A DNA stretch of 16,310 bases from Stephanodiscus triporus. Taxonomy: Eukaryota; Bacillariophyta; Thalassiosirophyceae; Thalassiosirales; Thalassiosiraceae. Below the pieces are notes generated by a model that had not been told where the DNA came from, did not search any database, and saw only the letters and a program-made list of their open reading frames with translations. The DNA lies in NCBI GenBank assembly GCA_036939755.1, contig JALLAZ010000629.1, positions 1-16,310 of the forward strand, given 5' to 3'. This document shows positions 8,228-16,310 of the stretch, piece by piece (position 1 is the stretch's first letter; each line of letters opens with the position of its first letter). The position numbers and the translations under genes are program-made.

Positions 8228-10271
8228 CTAGTCAATCTCCTCAACTGTAGGACCTTCGGCATGGTCATCACCTGAGGAAGTGGCCATGGGCATGCCATTC
8301 CCCGAGGTGGCCATCCTCTTGAGGATGGGCACGGCAATCGCCTCGAGCTCTTTCTGCTTATTGTCATACTCCTCCTTCTCAGCGGTCGGATTGGATTCTA
8401 TCCACGATGTAGTCTTATTGATCGCATCCAGGATCCTCTGCTTGTCCTGCTTTGGAATCTTATCCATGGCCTCTTTAGACTCGACTGCAGACTTGAGCGC
8501 GCTCATGTAGTTCTCAATGCCGTTCTTGGCCTCGACGCGATTTTTGTTGGCGCCATCCTCGGCCTTGTACTTCTCGGCCTCTTGCACCATGCGATCAATC
8601 TCAGTTTGGGACAGACGCCCCTTATCGTTCGTAATGGTGATCTTGTTCTCCTTGCCAGTAGACTTCTCCAAGGCGGAAACGTTGAGGATGCCATTGGCAT
8701 CAATGTCAAAGCAAACATCAATCTTCGGCTGGCCACGGGGCATCGGAGGGATGCCGTCAAGGTTGAACTTGCCCAAGAGGTTGTTGTCACAAGTCATCGC
8801 ACGTTCTCCCTCGAATACCTGGATGAGAACGCCGGGCTGATTGTCAGCAAAAGTAGAGAACGTCTGAGTCTTCTTCGCCGGGATCGTCGAGTTACGTTTG
8901 ATGAGTGTGGTAAAGACACCTCCAGCCGTCTCAAGTCCGAGTGACAGAGGAGTGACATCCAAAAGAAGGAGCTGAGAGAGCTTATCAGACTTGTCGGCGC
9001 CGGAGAGAATGGCAGCCTGGACAGTGGCGCCGTACGCAACAGCCTCATCGGGGTTGATCGACTTGTTCAACTCCTTGCCATTGAAGAATTCGCTCAGCAA
9101 TGTCTGGACCTTGGGGATGCGCGTCGAGCCTCCCACGAGCACAACTTCATCGACCTGGTTCTTGGCGATATTGGCATCCTTCAGCACCTTCTCGCAAGGA
9201 CCCAGACACTTTTTGAAGTAATCCATGCAGAGGTCTTCGAATCGTGCACGGGTGATGGTCGCGCTGTAGTCGATTCCGTCAAAGAGGGAATCAACTTCAA
9301 TGTGGGCCTGAGTCGAGCTTGAGAGGGTACGCTTGGCGCGCTCGCAGGCGGTTCGGAGACGCCGCAGTGATCGCTGATTCTGGCCCATGTCTTTTTTGTG
9401 ACGACGCTTGAAGTCCTCCACGAAGAACTCAACAAGGCGATTATCAAAGTCCTCGCCCCCCAAATGTGTGTCTCCAGCCGTTGCCTTGACCTCAAAAATA
9501 CCCTCCTCGATGGTCAAGAGAGAAACATCAAACGTGCCGCCGCCCAAGTCAAAGATGAGCACAGTCTTCTCCTCCCCCTTCTTGTCAAGGCCGTAGGCAA
9601 TGGCCGCGGCGGTGGGCTCGTTGATGATGCGGAGGACGTTGAGGCCGGCGATCACCCCGGCATCTTTGGTCGCCTGCCTCTGCGAATCGTTGAAGTATGC
9701 CGGCACTGTGACTACGGCATTCTTCACTTCTTTGCCCAAATAAGCCTCGGCAGTCTCCCGCATCTTCGTCAGGACCATGGAGGAGATCTCCTCGGCCTTG
9801 AACTGCTTCTTCTCGCCTTTGTACTCCACCTCGATGATGGGCGCGCCGCCTGGACCAGCAGTGACAGCGAAAGGCCAGTGCTTCTTGTCGGATTGGACGC
9901 AGGCATCGCTGAACTTGCGACCAATCTAGGAACAATTGCGTTGCACGATAGATGGGATTTTTCCAAGGATAACGTTAAACATAAATAAAAGAACTTGCAC
10001 ATTGATAGAAGAACCACGCAGAATGCATGAAAAAAAAACTAACCAAACGCTTTGCGTCGAAGACAGTGTTGGACGGGTTCACGGCCGCCTGGGACTTTGC
10101 GGCGTCACCAATGAGGCGCTCGGTTTCAGTGAAGGCAACGTAGGAAGGTGTGGTTCGATTGCCCTGATCGTTTGCGATGATTTCGACGCGGTCATGTTGC
10201 CAAACTCCAACGCAGCTGTAGGTCGTGCCAAGGTCGATGCCGATGGATTCTCCTTTCGCGACGGGTGCCAT
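8228..10271 (-). CDS. HSP70: Cytosolic HSP70 chaperone, 641 aa, one intron
   Basis: Exon 1 is 10271-10044 (76 codons) and exon 2 is 9925-8228, joined in phase 0 between ...FDAKRL and [10 protein letters not shown] at 10271 (AAAATGG context) is the only sensible start; the upstream in-frame extension begins with GTG. All three HSP70 signatures are present: IDLGTTYS (12-19), [14 protein letters not shown], and [17 protein letters not shown]. These belong to the N-terminal ATPase domain, followed by the substrate-binding beta domain and helical lid. No signal or transit peptide and no ER-retention signal is present, so it is cytosolic or nuclear. The last residues are GPTVEEID, a variant of the EEVD motif that docks TPR co-chaperones such as HOP and CHIP. 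It is an ATP-driven folding chaperone, full length for the family. Codon use is more even than in its GC-rich neighbours, as expected for a highly expressed gene. Confidence 0.97.
9926..10043 (-). other. HSP70 intron, 118 bp
   Basis: On the minus strand the donor is TTG|GTTAGT at 10043 and the acceptor is CCTAG|ATT ending at 9926. The intron is AT-rich with a T run just after the donor. Removal joins two universally conserved HSP70 segments without loss. Confidence 0.92.
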
Positions 10272-10669
10272 TTTGTCCACGTGAAGTGAAAGTGAAGTTG
10301 TTGCTAAGGTAAGCTGAAGCTGTTTGAACCACAGGAACGCTGTTTTGTGGGAGTTTAGGTTTTTGGATCCGTTTTTTTAAACACGGATTTTAAACTGCGC
10401 CAGAAGATGCTCCCCAGCGCACGAAAGGACTTGGTTGGCTAAGTGAAAGTAGGATGCAAGCGAAGCCCCGATGAATATCCCTCCCTGACACTCCCATTGC
10501 CTTCAATTCCCAACATCATATTTGGCCTCATCACAAGATCCCTCGAGGGTCGTTCTTCCAGCAAGGAGTTGCGATTCTCCCCACTCCGGCAACTGCATCA
10601 TGTTGCTCCAAACAACATCACCCTGATCTCCTCCTCCCTCACCCAATCAAGATAAAACTATCACAGCTC
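10272..10669. other. HSP70 upstream region
   Basis: It should hold the HSP70 promoter on the minus strand. I looked for alternating nGAAn/nTTCn heat-shock elements and found only direct GAA repeats (10282-10296) and isolated TTC pairs, no canonical three-unit HSE. No gene seen. Confidence 0.4.
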
Positions 10670-11011
10670 CTACTCGTCGATGGCGTCATCTACGGCGTCG
10701 ACCCCTGGGGACATCCAGACTAAAACTCGAACTCGACCACAGGATAATAAATATTGCCGATGATGTCGCAAGCCATTTCTGCAGTGATTATGGGGGAGTC
10801 GTCCGTCCTCCGGTCTAACCAACAACGATCGAGCGAAGTCGTGGGAGATCGACCCACCGAACGGTGCGCGACGTGGACGTTTCGTCGAGGCGCACGGATA
10901 CAACTCGACGTCGTCATCCTCCCTCCCCCGATCGGACCGCCAGCGGCCGCCAAAGAGGGACACGGGGGATGGGTGCGCGACTATGGCGGCGGCATCCGCC
11001 ACTCGCGACAT
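10670..11011 (-). CDS. Doubtful ORF, 113 aa, in GC-rich stretch
   Basis: The ATG at 11011 opens 113 codons. The first part uses the GAC/TCG/ACG codons favoured by the GC-rich genes of this window, and one section (EDDDVELYPCASTKRPRR) looks protein-like, but no domain is recognised. Other frames through the same DNA, including a plus-strand one starting at 10983, look about equally plausible. This may be a small spliced gene on either strand, or decayed coding sequence. Confidence 0.2.
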   Translation of the reverse strand: MSRVADAAAIVAHPSPVSLFGGRWRSDRGREDDDVELYPCASTKRPRRAPFGGSISHDFARSLLVRPEDGRLPHNHCRNGLRHHRQYLLSCGRVRVLVWMSPGVDAVDDAIDE

Positions 11012-11209
11012 ATACCTGGATACCTGGCTGCCCGGCTTCGTCCGACTCGGATATGAACCGCAGGATGCAGGAGTAAGGAGACGAAACCAAATAATGTCTG
11101 TCCCTCGCCCCACACATTTCCCCCCCCCGCCCGGCCCGGTGACGGGGCACCTTCTTGTATCTCCAGGAACAACTTGAGCGCAGGAAGTAATTTCGGATGT
11201 AGGAGTAGG

Positions 11210-13657
11210 ATGTTAAGGAAATATACTCGGGATTGGCGACAATGGATACAACGGACGAACGTCAATGATGTCGCTTATGGCCGAGGAACAATCTCCTTCG
11301 CTCGATCTGATGGTTCGACCTTGATAGCGGGCGCCATCTTTCGCGCGCGCCGCCTGCATCGTGCAAGTCTGGCATCCCTTGCTATCTTTGATATCGAAGC
11401 GTGTTCAAATCGCAATCACAATTGCAGTGAGTGTGACTCGGCTGTCTCTCTTCAGCATCCATCACGATCACGATGGATTTCTTCATCGCGGACTACTACT
11501 CAAACTCAAGATCGGTACATGGGAAATTTCACAACAATAGAAGAGCTAGCTCAAATGGCGTATGTTAATCTTGACGCCTTCTCGCCTCGTGACAAGTCAG
11601 CGTTTTGGACAATACTAGCAAAGCTTCTTCAAAATCGGGGCGGAAAGCCTTCGAGGACTAATCATCAGCATGGTCAGATGAAAGAGCAGCTCGAAACAAT
11701 TTTATGCAATACGCTTGGAAATATCGGAAGATTTAGTGATAGAGACATCGCGACAACGGCCCTCGGCATGGCTAAAATTGTAAAACAAGTTGGACAATTC
11801 CGTGGAAGGAAGCCTCCTACAGGCAGTCCGCATCAAATTCTACATGATCTTCTTGTCGGAGTCAAATCAGATAAAAAGCCACTAGTATTCGGCAAAATCG
11901 CAATATCTTCCATTCCAGTCCTCCCTGAATTTGAAGCAAGACACTTATCGAATCTAGTTTATGCGTGTGGCCTTGCAGAGTTCATTCCTAAGATCGAGGG
12001 GGGGAGAACATTCTTTGACATTCTTGCTCTTGAGGCCATTTCCAAGTTGCACCATTTCAATTCTCAAGACCTCTCCAACATGCTTTGGGCTTACACAAAT
12101 GTGGGGGCATCAAACTTATCACTTTTCAAGGCAGCGGGAGACTCAATTGTTGCTATGGAAAACTTGAGTAGATTTAAGCCACAGGAGTTATCCAATATAA
12201 TGTGGGCATATGCAACAGCAGGCGAGTCTCACCCACGACTTTTCATGAAACTCGCTGATCATATCGTCGCACTGGACGACTTGAGTGGGTTCACGCCACA
12301 GGCCCTATCCAACATCATATGGGCTTATTCAACTGCAGGCGAGACACACCCACGGCTTTTCGAGAAATTTTCTGATCATATTGTTGCACTGGAAAACTTA
12401 AGAGATTTCTGGCCGCAAGCTCTATCCAATATAACGTGGGCGTATTCATCTGCAGACGAGACACACCCACGGCTTTTCAAGAAATTCGCCGACCATATTA
12501 TTGCACTGGACGACTTGAGTGGGTTCAATACACAGGCTATATCCAACATCATTTGGGCTTATGCGAATGTAGGTGAAGCACACCCACGGCTTTTCGGGAA
12601 TATTGCCGATCGTATCGTTGCACTGGAAAACATAAGTAGTTTCAATCCACAGGCCATAGCCAACATCATATGGGCATACTCATCTACAGGCGAGTCTCAC
12701 CCACTGCTTTTCAAAAAATTTGCTGACCATATCGTTGCACTGGATGACTTAAGTGGATCCAAGCCACAGGAGATATCCAGCACCATTTGGGCTTATGCAA
12801 ATGCGGGAGAGTCACATCCAAGACTTTTCAAGAAATTTGCTGATTATATTGTCGACCTGAAAGACTTGAGTGGATTCGATCCACAGGCTCTATCCAACAT
12901 CATATGGGCATATGCAACTGCTGGCGAATCACACCCAATTCTCTTTCAAAAGTTCGTAGATGTAGCGATCAAAAGGTGCAACGAGTTCAATTCTCAAGAA
13001 GTCGCCAATTTCCTTTGGGCATTCGCTACCATCGGGCAAACGAACCAACATTTGTTCTCGTCATTCGCACCAACTGTGAAGTCAATCATTGGCAAGCTCA
13101 ACAGCCAAGAAGTTACAAACATTGGATGGGCATATGCCGTATCTAATGTTTATGTTCAGTCGCTATTTGATGCTGATTTTATCAGTGTTTGTCTTGAGAA
13201 GGACAATGATTTTTGTAAGAAGAGTCTCTCTCAGCTTCATCAATGGCAATTGTGGCAAGAGGAGCTAAAGTCTGACATTAGACTGCCTCCATCACTCCGG
13301 GAGAAATGTCAGAAAGCATTTGTATCGACTCTGCCTTCGCCATCAAAATTTCAAGATGATGTCATATCTGAGCTGTCGACTATTGGCCTAAACCCAGAAC
13401 AAGAAGTCCTCACCAAAAGCGGCTATCGCCTGGACGCACTTGTGGAGGTACGCGGAAAGAAAATAGGTATTGAAGTGGATGGCCCATCTCACTTTGTCCG
13501 AAGAAAGCCAACTGGCAGTACACTTCTGAAACGCAGGCAAGTGAATAATTTAGACAAGATTCCAGTTATATCTGTGCCTGGTTGGGAGTGGTACAAACTT
13601 GGCAAGGACCGGGGGAAGAAGCAGCAGTATTTGCGTTTCGCGTTGGGTTTGGACTAA
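11210..13657 (+). CDS. OPR-type helical-repeat protein with C-terminal RAP domain, 815 aa
   Basis: The frame is open from 11174, but that codon is TTG; the first ATG is 11210, giving MLRKYTRDWRQWIQRT, a basic organelle-targeting-like start. Residues about 120-280 hold degenerate helical repeats. Residues 280-591 hold eight 39-residue units of the form LSGFxPQALSNIIWAYxxAG, ending in HPRLFxKFADHIVAL, then two decayed units (VANFLWAFAT, VTNIGWAYAV). These resemble octotricopeptide/FASTK-like repeats. The end is a RAP domain, with RLDALVEV (about 740), IGIEVDGPSHF, an LKRRQV helix, VISVPGWEWYKL and a YLRFAL terminus. RAP is a restriction-endonuclease-like fold found in organelle RNA-binding and RNA-processing proteins. 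The likely role is sequence-specific handling of a mitochondrial or plastid transcript. No intron in the coding part; codons are markedly less GC-biased than in neighbouring genes. A possible 5' exon is discussed under findings. Confidence 0.85.
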   Translation: MLRKYTRDWRQWIQRTNVNDVAYGRGTISFARSDGSTLIAGAIFRARRLHRASLASLAIFDIEACSNRNHNCSECDSAVSLQHPSRSRWISSSRTTTQTQDRYMGNFTTIEELAQMAYVNLDAFSPRDKSAFWTILAKLLQNRGGKPSRTNHQHGQMKEQLETILCNTLGNIGRFSDRDIATTALGMAKIVKQVGQFRGRKPPTGSPHQILHDLLVGVKSDKKPLVFGKIAISSIPVLPEFEARHLSNLVYACGLAEFIPKIEGGRTFFDILALEAISKLHHFNSQDLSNMLWAYTNVGASNLSLFKAAGDSIVAMENLSRFKPQELSNIMWAYATAGESHPRLFMKLADHIVALDDLSGFTPQALSNIIWAYSTAGETHPRLFEKFSDHIVALENLRDFWPQALSNITWAYSSADETHPRLFKKFADHIIALDDLSGFNTQAISNIIWAYANVGEAHPRLFGNIADRIVALENISSFNPQAIANIIWAYSSTGESHPLLFKKFADHIVALDDLSGSKPQEISSTIWAYANAGESHPRLFKKFADYIVDLKDLSGFDPQALSNIIWAYATAGESHPILFQKFVDVAIKRCNEFNSQEVANFLWAFATIGQTNQHLFSSFAPTVKSIIGKLNSQEVTNIGWAYAVSNVYVQSLFDADFISVCLEKDNDFCKKSLSQLHQWQLWQEELKSDIRLPPSLREKCQKAFVSTLPSPSKFQDDVISELSTIGLNPEQEVLTKSGYRLDALVEVRGKKIGIEVDGPSHFVRRKPTGSTLLKRRQVNNLDKIPVISVPGWEWYKLGKDRGKKQQYLRFALGLD
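12047..12982 (+). repeat. Eight tandem 117-bp coding units (39-aa OPR-like repeats)
   Basis: Units begin at 12047, 12164, 12281, 12398, 12515, 12632, 12749 and 12866, with no length variation. Each encodes a WAY helix and most an HPRLF helix. Unit ends alternate between EN (units 1, 3, 5) and DD (units 2, 4, 6), and units following DD start LSG. This suggests growth by duplication of a two-unit, 234-bp block. Confidence 0.9.
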
Positions 13658-14150
13658 GGGGTCTCCAGATTCATAGGCATCATGTGCTTATCGCCTCGCG
13701 ATGAAGGCGGGATTTGGCAAGGGCTTCGTTGGGTCTCTAAAGTAAATATGGAGTATACTTATCATTTAATTTTTTTAGCCTCGGCCATATGTCGATCAGA
13801 GGATGGGGGTTTCAATCACCAATCGAAGTCCATACTCCCCAAGGCCGCTGGGTTGTATCAAAAATTTAATGTGAATTCAAACAACGGCCATCCTTAACCT
13901 GAGGTTTCGTCTTCTGTGACCGCCCCTCCTCGCCCTTCAGCCCGTTCAAGTAGCCTCTTCATTGTCTTGTCGACACATCCAACACCACTCTTTTCGTTGG
14001 CGGATACTGATTTTTCTCCTGGCAAGGCTGCTTCCAGCTTGATCATTATCATCAACGTGTCCAGCCCTCAAATGCCCTTGACACTTGAAAAAAAAAACAC
14101 CGCATTTAAAGGGGGTTGACTCCCGGAACCACCCGTGGACTTCTTCTTAG
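13658..14150. other. Convergent spacer between OPR-RAP and MSS51-like genes
   Basis: It holds the 3' UTRs of two convergent genes. Plus-strand frames at 13682-13897 (ATG start) and 13916-14119 (GTG start) have no recognisable motif. The minus-strand TGA-interrupted frame is listed separately. Confidence 0.5.
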
Positions 14151-14154
14151 TCAT
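13894..14154 (-). other. Small frame interrupted by one TGA, overlapping the upstream stop
   Basis: On the minus strand, the ATG at 14154 overlaps the TGA of the MSS51-like gene (CGATGA). The frame runs 28 codons (MTKKKSTGGSGSQPPLN...VKGI), meets TGA at 14070-14068, then continues open for 57 codons to TAA at 13894. The downstream part (LEAALPGEKSVSANEKSG... VDKTMKRLLERAEG) looks protein-like and has its own ATGs at 14052 and 14046. It may be chance, a 52-aa ORF, a missed exon structure or a decayed gene. No family is recognised. Confidence 0.25.
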
Positions 14155-15332
14155 CGCAAGAACAAAACGGAGTGATTGGGTCGGACCACGTCGTGAACGT
14201 CACCCGTGCCTCCCATGGCTCTCCCTCCCGACGTTGCGATGAAGGGGAAGGGGTCCACGAAGCGCATCCTCGACGCGTAAGGATTCTCGGCATACCTCGG
14301 AGACGATTCGCCACGAGAAGAATGGCCGTCGCCGTCGCCCTCGGAGGATGCATCGGCCAACGTCTCCTCAAGGATCGCACGGTCCCTCGCGGCGTCGGTG
14401 ATCGAGTGCGCCGTGATCAGCATCGGCTTCCCCGTCCGGAGGAGGAATTTCAGCGTTTGTCCCCATTGACTTTTTAGATTCGGATGGCCGAAACCGGGGT
14501 TGAATAGCGCGTATCCGTGCCACGGCGGCGTCGTCATCCGCCCGTCGCCCTTCCCTTCCAATTCACCGCCGAGAGACGATTTGCGGAATTCGAGCACGAC
14601 CTCGTGGAGGAAGGAGGGGTGATAGTTCATGGTGAGTCGAAAGTTTGAGTTAAGCCCCCGACGTCCTTCGATGTCGTCGTCGCTATTTGCCAAAGACATC
14701 TCTATCGTCCTCGGCACGAGTCGACGGGGAACGTCGGGACCCACGAAGTCGATGATGCATTCGAGGGAGGTCATCCCCCCTCCCGCCGCGAAGTCGTCCC
14801 GACGATCGTCGTCGTCATCATCGTTATCCTCGTAAAGCGCATCACGATCGCGTCGAGATGACGCCAGCGCGATCAGGAACTCCCTCCAGTAATCGTCGGG
14901 GAGGGTGCATTCGGCCCTCGCTCCCACGCAGCACAGGCGCAAAATGCCGCCCCCGCGTCGTCGTCCCCCTTCCCTTTCCCTCCCGCGGAATCCCGCGAGG
15001 TGCCGACCGAGCGTCAGCGGAAACGTCAGGGGATGGCTCAGCAGTCCGATCGCCGATCGCACCGCGTCGTCGTTGTCCCGGAGGTCGCTGTCCAGTGCCC
15101 CCCCGACGTCCCAACCTCGCCAGCGCAGGTATTCCTCGAGCGACCCCCCTCGCACTATCGGATTGTCGAATTCGATCCCCCCATCGTCCTCCTCGATTGG
15201 CGGCGGAGGCGTAAATGCAGGCACGGAGAGCACCCGTCTCGCGGCCTCGGGATGAGCCGCGGCGAAGGACCGCACGGGACAGACGTCGACGGTTCGTGCC
15301 GACGACGCGCACCTTGTCAACGCTGGTCTCAT
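14151..15332 (-). CDS. MSS51 C-terminal-domain-like protein, 393 aa, probably mitochondrial
   Basis: The ATG at 15332 gives an Arg/Ala/Ser-rich leader (MRPALTRCASSARTVDV) that fits a mitochondrial presequence. The body follows the pattern of the mitochondrial splicing suppressor 51-like C-terminal domain: LRLCCVGARAECTLPDDYWREF (132-152), FRLTMNYHPSFLHE (231-244), YALFNPGFGHPNLKSQW (274-290), LLRTGKPMLITAHSITDAARD (297-317), and an ending of NPYASRMRFVDPFPF plus PNHSVLFL. No MYND-type zinc cluster precedes the domain, unlike yeast Mss51 or animal ZMYND17, so only the C-terminal fold is shared. Yeast Mss51 controls COX1 translation and assembly, but that role should not be assumed here. A poly-Asp insertion (about 171-176) reflects the local triplet bias. 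It converges on the OPR-RAP gene. Confidence 0.6.
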   Translation of the reverse strand: MRPALTRCASSARTVDVCPVRSFAAAHPEAARRVLSVPAFTPPPPIEEDDGGIEFDNPIVRGGSLEEYLRWRGWDVGGALDSDLRDNDDAVRSAIGLLSHPLTFPLTLGRHLAGFRGREREGGRRRGGGILRLCCVGARAECTLPDDYWREFLIALASSRRDRDALYEDNDDDDDDRRDDFAAGGGMTSLECIIDFVGPDVPRRLVPRTIEMSLANSDDDIEGRRGLNSNFRLTMNYHPSFLHEVVLEFRKSSLGGELEGKGDGRMTTPPWHGYALFNPGFGHPNLKSQWGQTLKFLLRTGKPMLITAHSITDAARDRAILEETLADASSEGDGDGHSSRGESSPRYAENPYASRMRFVDPFPFIATSGGRAMGGTGDVHDVVRPNHSVLFLR

Positions 15333-15570
15333 CTAAGGGAGGGGGGGGGGGAGGGTGAATGCTGGGCTCGGCAGGAAATTATTCTTTTTGTTGAGGCATA
15401 CTCCTATTACTTATCGGTATTACACGTTGCACCAACGCAACCACACACATCAAGAAGTGTGCCCATAATATTCCCTACCTACACACAATAAACACAAACT
15501 TGATCGGTAGACTCCCCCGCCCGCCCCCCATCTACCTATGCAACTCCCTGAGGAAGGAGAAAAAAGAAAC

Positions 15571-16010
15571 ATGCCCACCCACAAGCGGTTGCGAAAGTCG
15601 GATGCATCGCTCAACTGGGACTCGGGCGCGGCATTTGCTTTGGCTTCCCCAGCAGGGGCAGTTTCGGCTGTGGCCGCAGCGCCACAGCTGGGTGCAGACA
15701 ACACCAGCAACGCCACCGCCGTCGTCGCCACCCTCCATCCCGCCATTGCTGCCGCTGGCGCTGCTGATTCCACAGTGGGTGGTGCTCCCCCTAGCGGCAG
15801 GGGCCCCAAAGGACGACGCATCAGCACGATTACTATTGCTGCTGCCCCTCTGCCTGATGCTGCTGCGGCTGCTGCTGGTGGAGCTCAGAGGAGGTAAGAA
15901 CAAAGGACAGACGCTTGGGTGATGTACTAACTCATTTGTATTGGTACCTATGACTTAGTATATACCAATTGGTATTACAAAGTTGTAGCGAATTGATACC
16001 TATCAATTGA
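15571..16010 (+). CDS. Possible two-exon small gene, Ala-rich product, unknown
   Basis: The ATG at 15571 (GAAACATGC; another in-frame ATG at 15538) opens an Ala-rich frame beginning MPTHKRLRKSDASLNW. The exon ends at a strong donor, GAG|GTAAGA, at 15894. A TACTAAC branch-point-like sequence lies at 15925-15931 and an acceptor TTAG ends at 15958. Splicing would join 323 and 52 nt in frame, adding IYQLVLQSCSELIPIN before TGA at 16008-16010, inside the palindromic repeats. The gene may instead continue with a different acceptor beyond the window. A competing minus-strand frame, 15450-15746, begins MAGWRVATTAVALLVLSAP, a good signal-peptide shape. Only one of the two is likely real, and no family is recognised for either. 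Confidence 0.3.
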
Positions 16011-16137
16011 TATGCCACCGCCATGTATGAATTGGTAGCTATCAATTGATATGTCACTCGAGGCCAACGAATTGACACCTATCAATTGGTATCATACCGC
16101 TCGAGGCCAACGAATTGATAGATACGAATTCGAATTC
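15961..16137. repeat. Palindromic minisatellite, about 39-bp period
   Basis: Palindromes ATACCAATTGGTAT (15962-15975), TATCAATTGATA (16001-16012 and 16040-16051) and the one-mismatch form TATCAATTGGTA (16080-16091) are centred 38, 39 and 40 bp apart. Flanks repeat too: AATTGATACC-like starts at 15991, 16030, 16070 and 16113, and the 19-mer CTCGAGGCCAACGAATTGA occurs exactly at 16057 and 16100. The array ends in GAATTCGAATTC (16126-16137). The remaining DNA to 16310 shows no gene. Confidence 0.85.
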
Positions 16138-16310
16138 TTTCCCTATCACTGTTTTACTCACTGTTCTGTTTTTCGAACTACCGTATAACACGCTGTTTAA
16201 GCACCACGCGGTATAAGAGAATCGCGAGAAAGTTGGATCGTAGATACATACCCAGTTCTCATTTCTAACTAATTCCTACACATGTCCATAATTAGAATGA
16301 CACAGTCATT

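Noticed and set aside
9398..9988. 196-codon plus-strand frame opposite HSP70
   Set aside because: Classic antisense open frame of HSP70 genes; the conserved HSP70 protein is on the other strand.
10272..10280. Three extra codons at the HSP70 N-terminus
   Set aside because: They begin with GTG; the ATG at 10271 has a good context and the usual HSP70 start.
10367..10388. Small hairpin ATCCGT...ACGGAT upstream of HSP70
   Set aside because: Only a 6-bp stem around a T-rich loop, expected by chance in a spacer of this size.
13682..13897. 71-codon plus-strand frame after the OPR-RAP stop
   Set aside because: It lies where the 3' UTR is expected, with no motif and no splice link to the upstream gene.

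Overview
The window looks like nuclear DNA of a diatom or close stramenopile. The reasons are: two short GT-AG introns (80 and 118 bp) in otherwise compact genes; a small protein whose tail I recognise as a motif recurrent in diatom hypothetical proteins; organelle-type helical-repeat RNA-binding proteins (PPR-like and OPR/RAP); an MSS51-C-like protein; a cytosolic HSP70; and a cluster of TGACGT/ACGTCA/TGACGC elements like the CO2/cAMP-responsive elements described in diatoms. The species cannot be fixed from sequence alone. No bacterial operons, rRNA, tRNA or CRISPR were seen.

Layout, left to right. Positions 1-1120 are mostly AT-rich with no convincing gene, apart from one doubtful minus-strand frame at 215-598. 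A six-element CRE/CCRE-like cluster (1121-1259) lies upstream of a two-exon plus-strand gene (1484-2235) carrying a PP1-type RVxF motif. Next is a minus-strand ABHD4/5 (CGI-58)-like alpha/beta hydrolase (2538-4330) whose catalytic His and HX4D motif sit in a shifted frame. The divergent spacer (4331-5006) holds a perfect 22-bp inverted repeat. A PPR-like protein (5007-6800, plus) meets a secreted Cys-rich protein (6816-7646, minus) with 15 bp between stop codons. HSP70 (8228-10271, minus, one intron) comes next. A poorly resolved GC-rich stretch (10670-11170) is followed by an intronless OPR-RAP gene (11210-13657, plus) with an eight-unit 117-bp repeat. A spacer with a TGA-interrupted small frame precedes an MSS51-C-like gene (14151-15332, minus). 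A possible first exon (15571-15893, plus) and a palindromic minisatellite (15961-16137) close the window.

The genes do not form one pathway. Three (PPR-like, OPR-RAP, MSS51-C-like) have N-termini or families that suggest organelle gene expression, the ABHD protein suggests lipid metabolism, and HSP70 is housekeeping or stress. Composition is mosaic. The ABHD, PPR-like and MSS51-like genes are saturated with GAC/ACG/CGA/TCG triplets and low-complexity tracts, whereas HSP70 and especially OPR-RAP are much less biased. Many long antisense open frames in the GC-rich genes are by-products of that triplet bias and are not listed.
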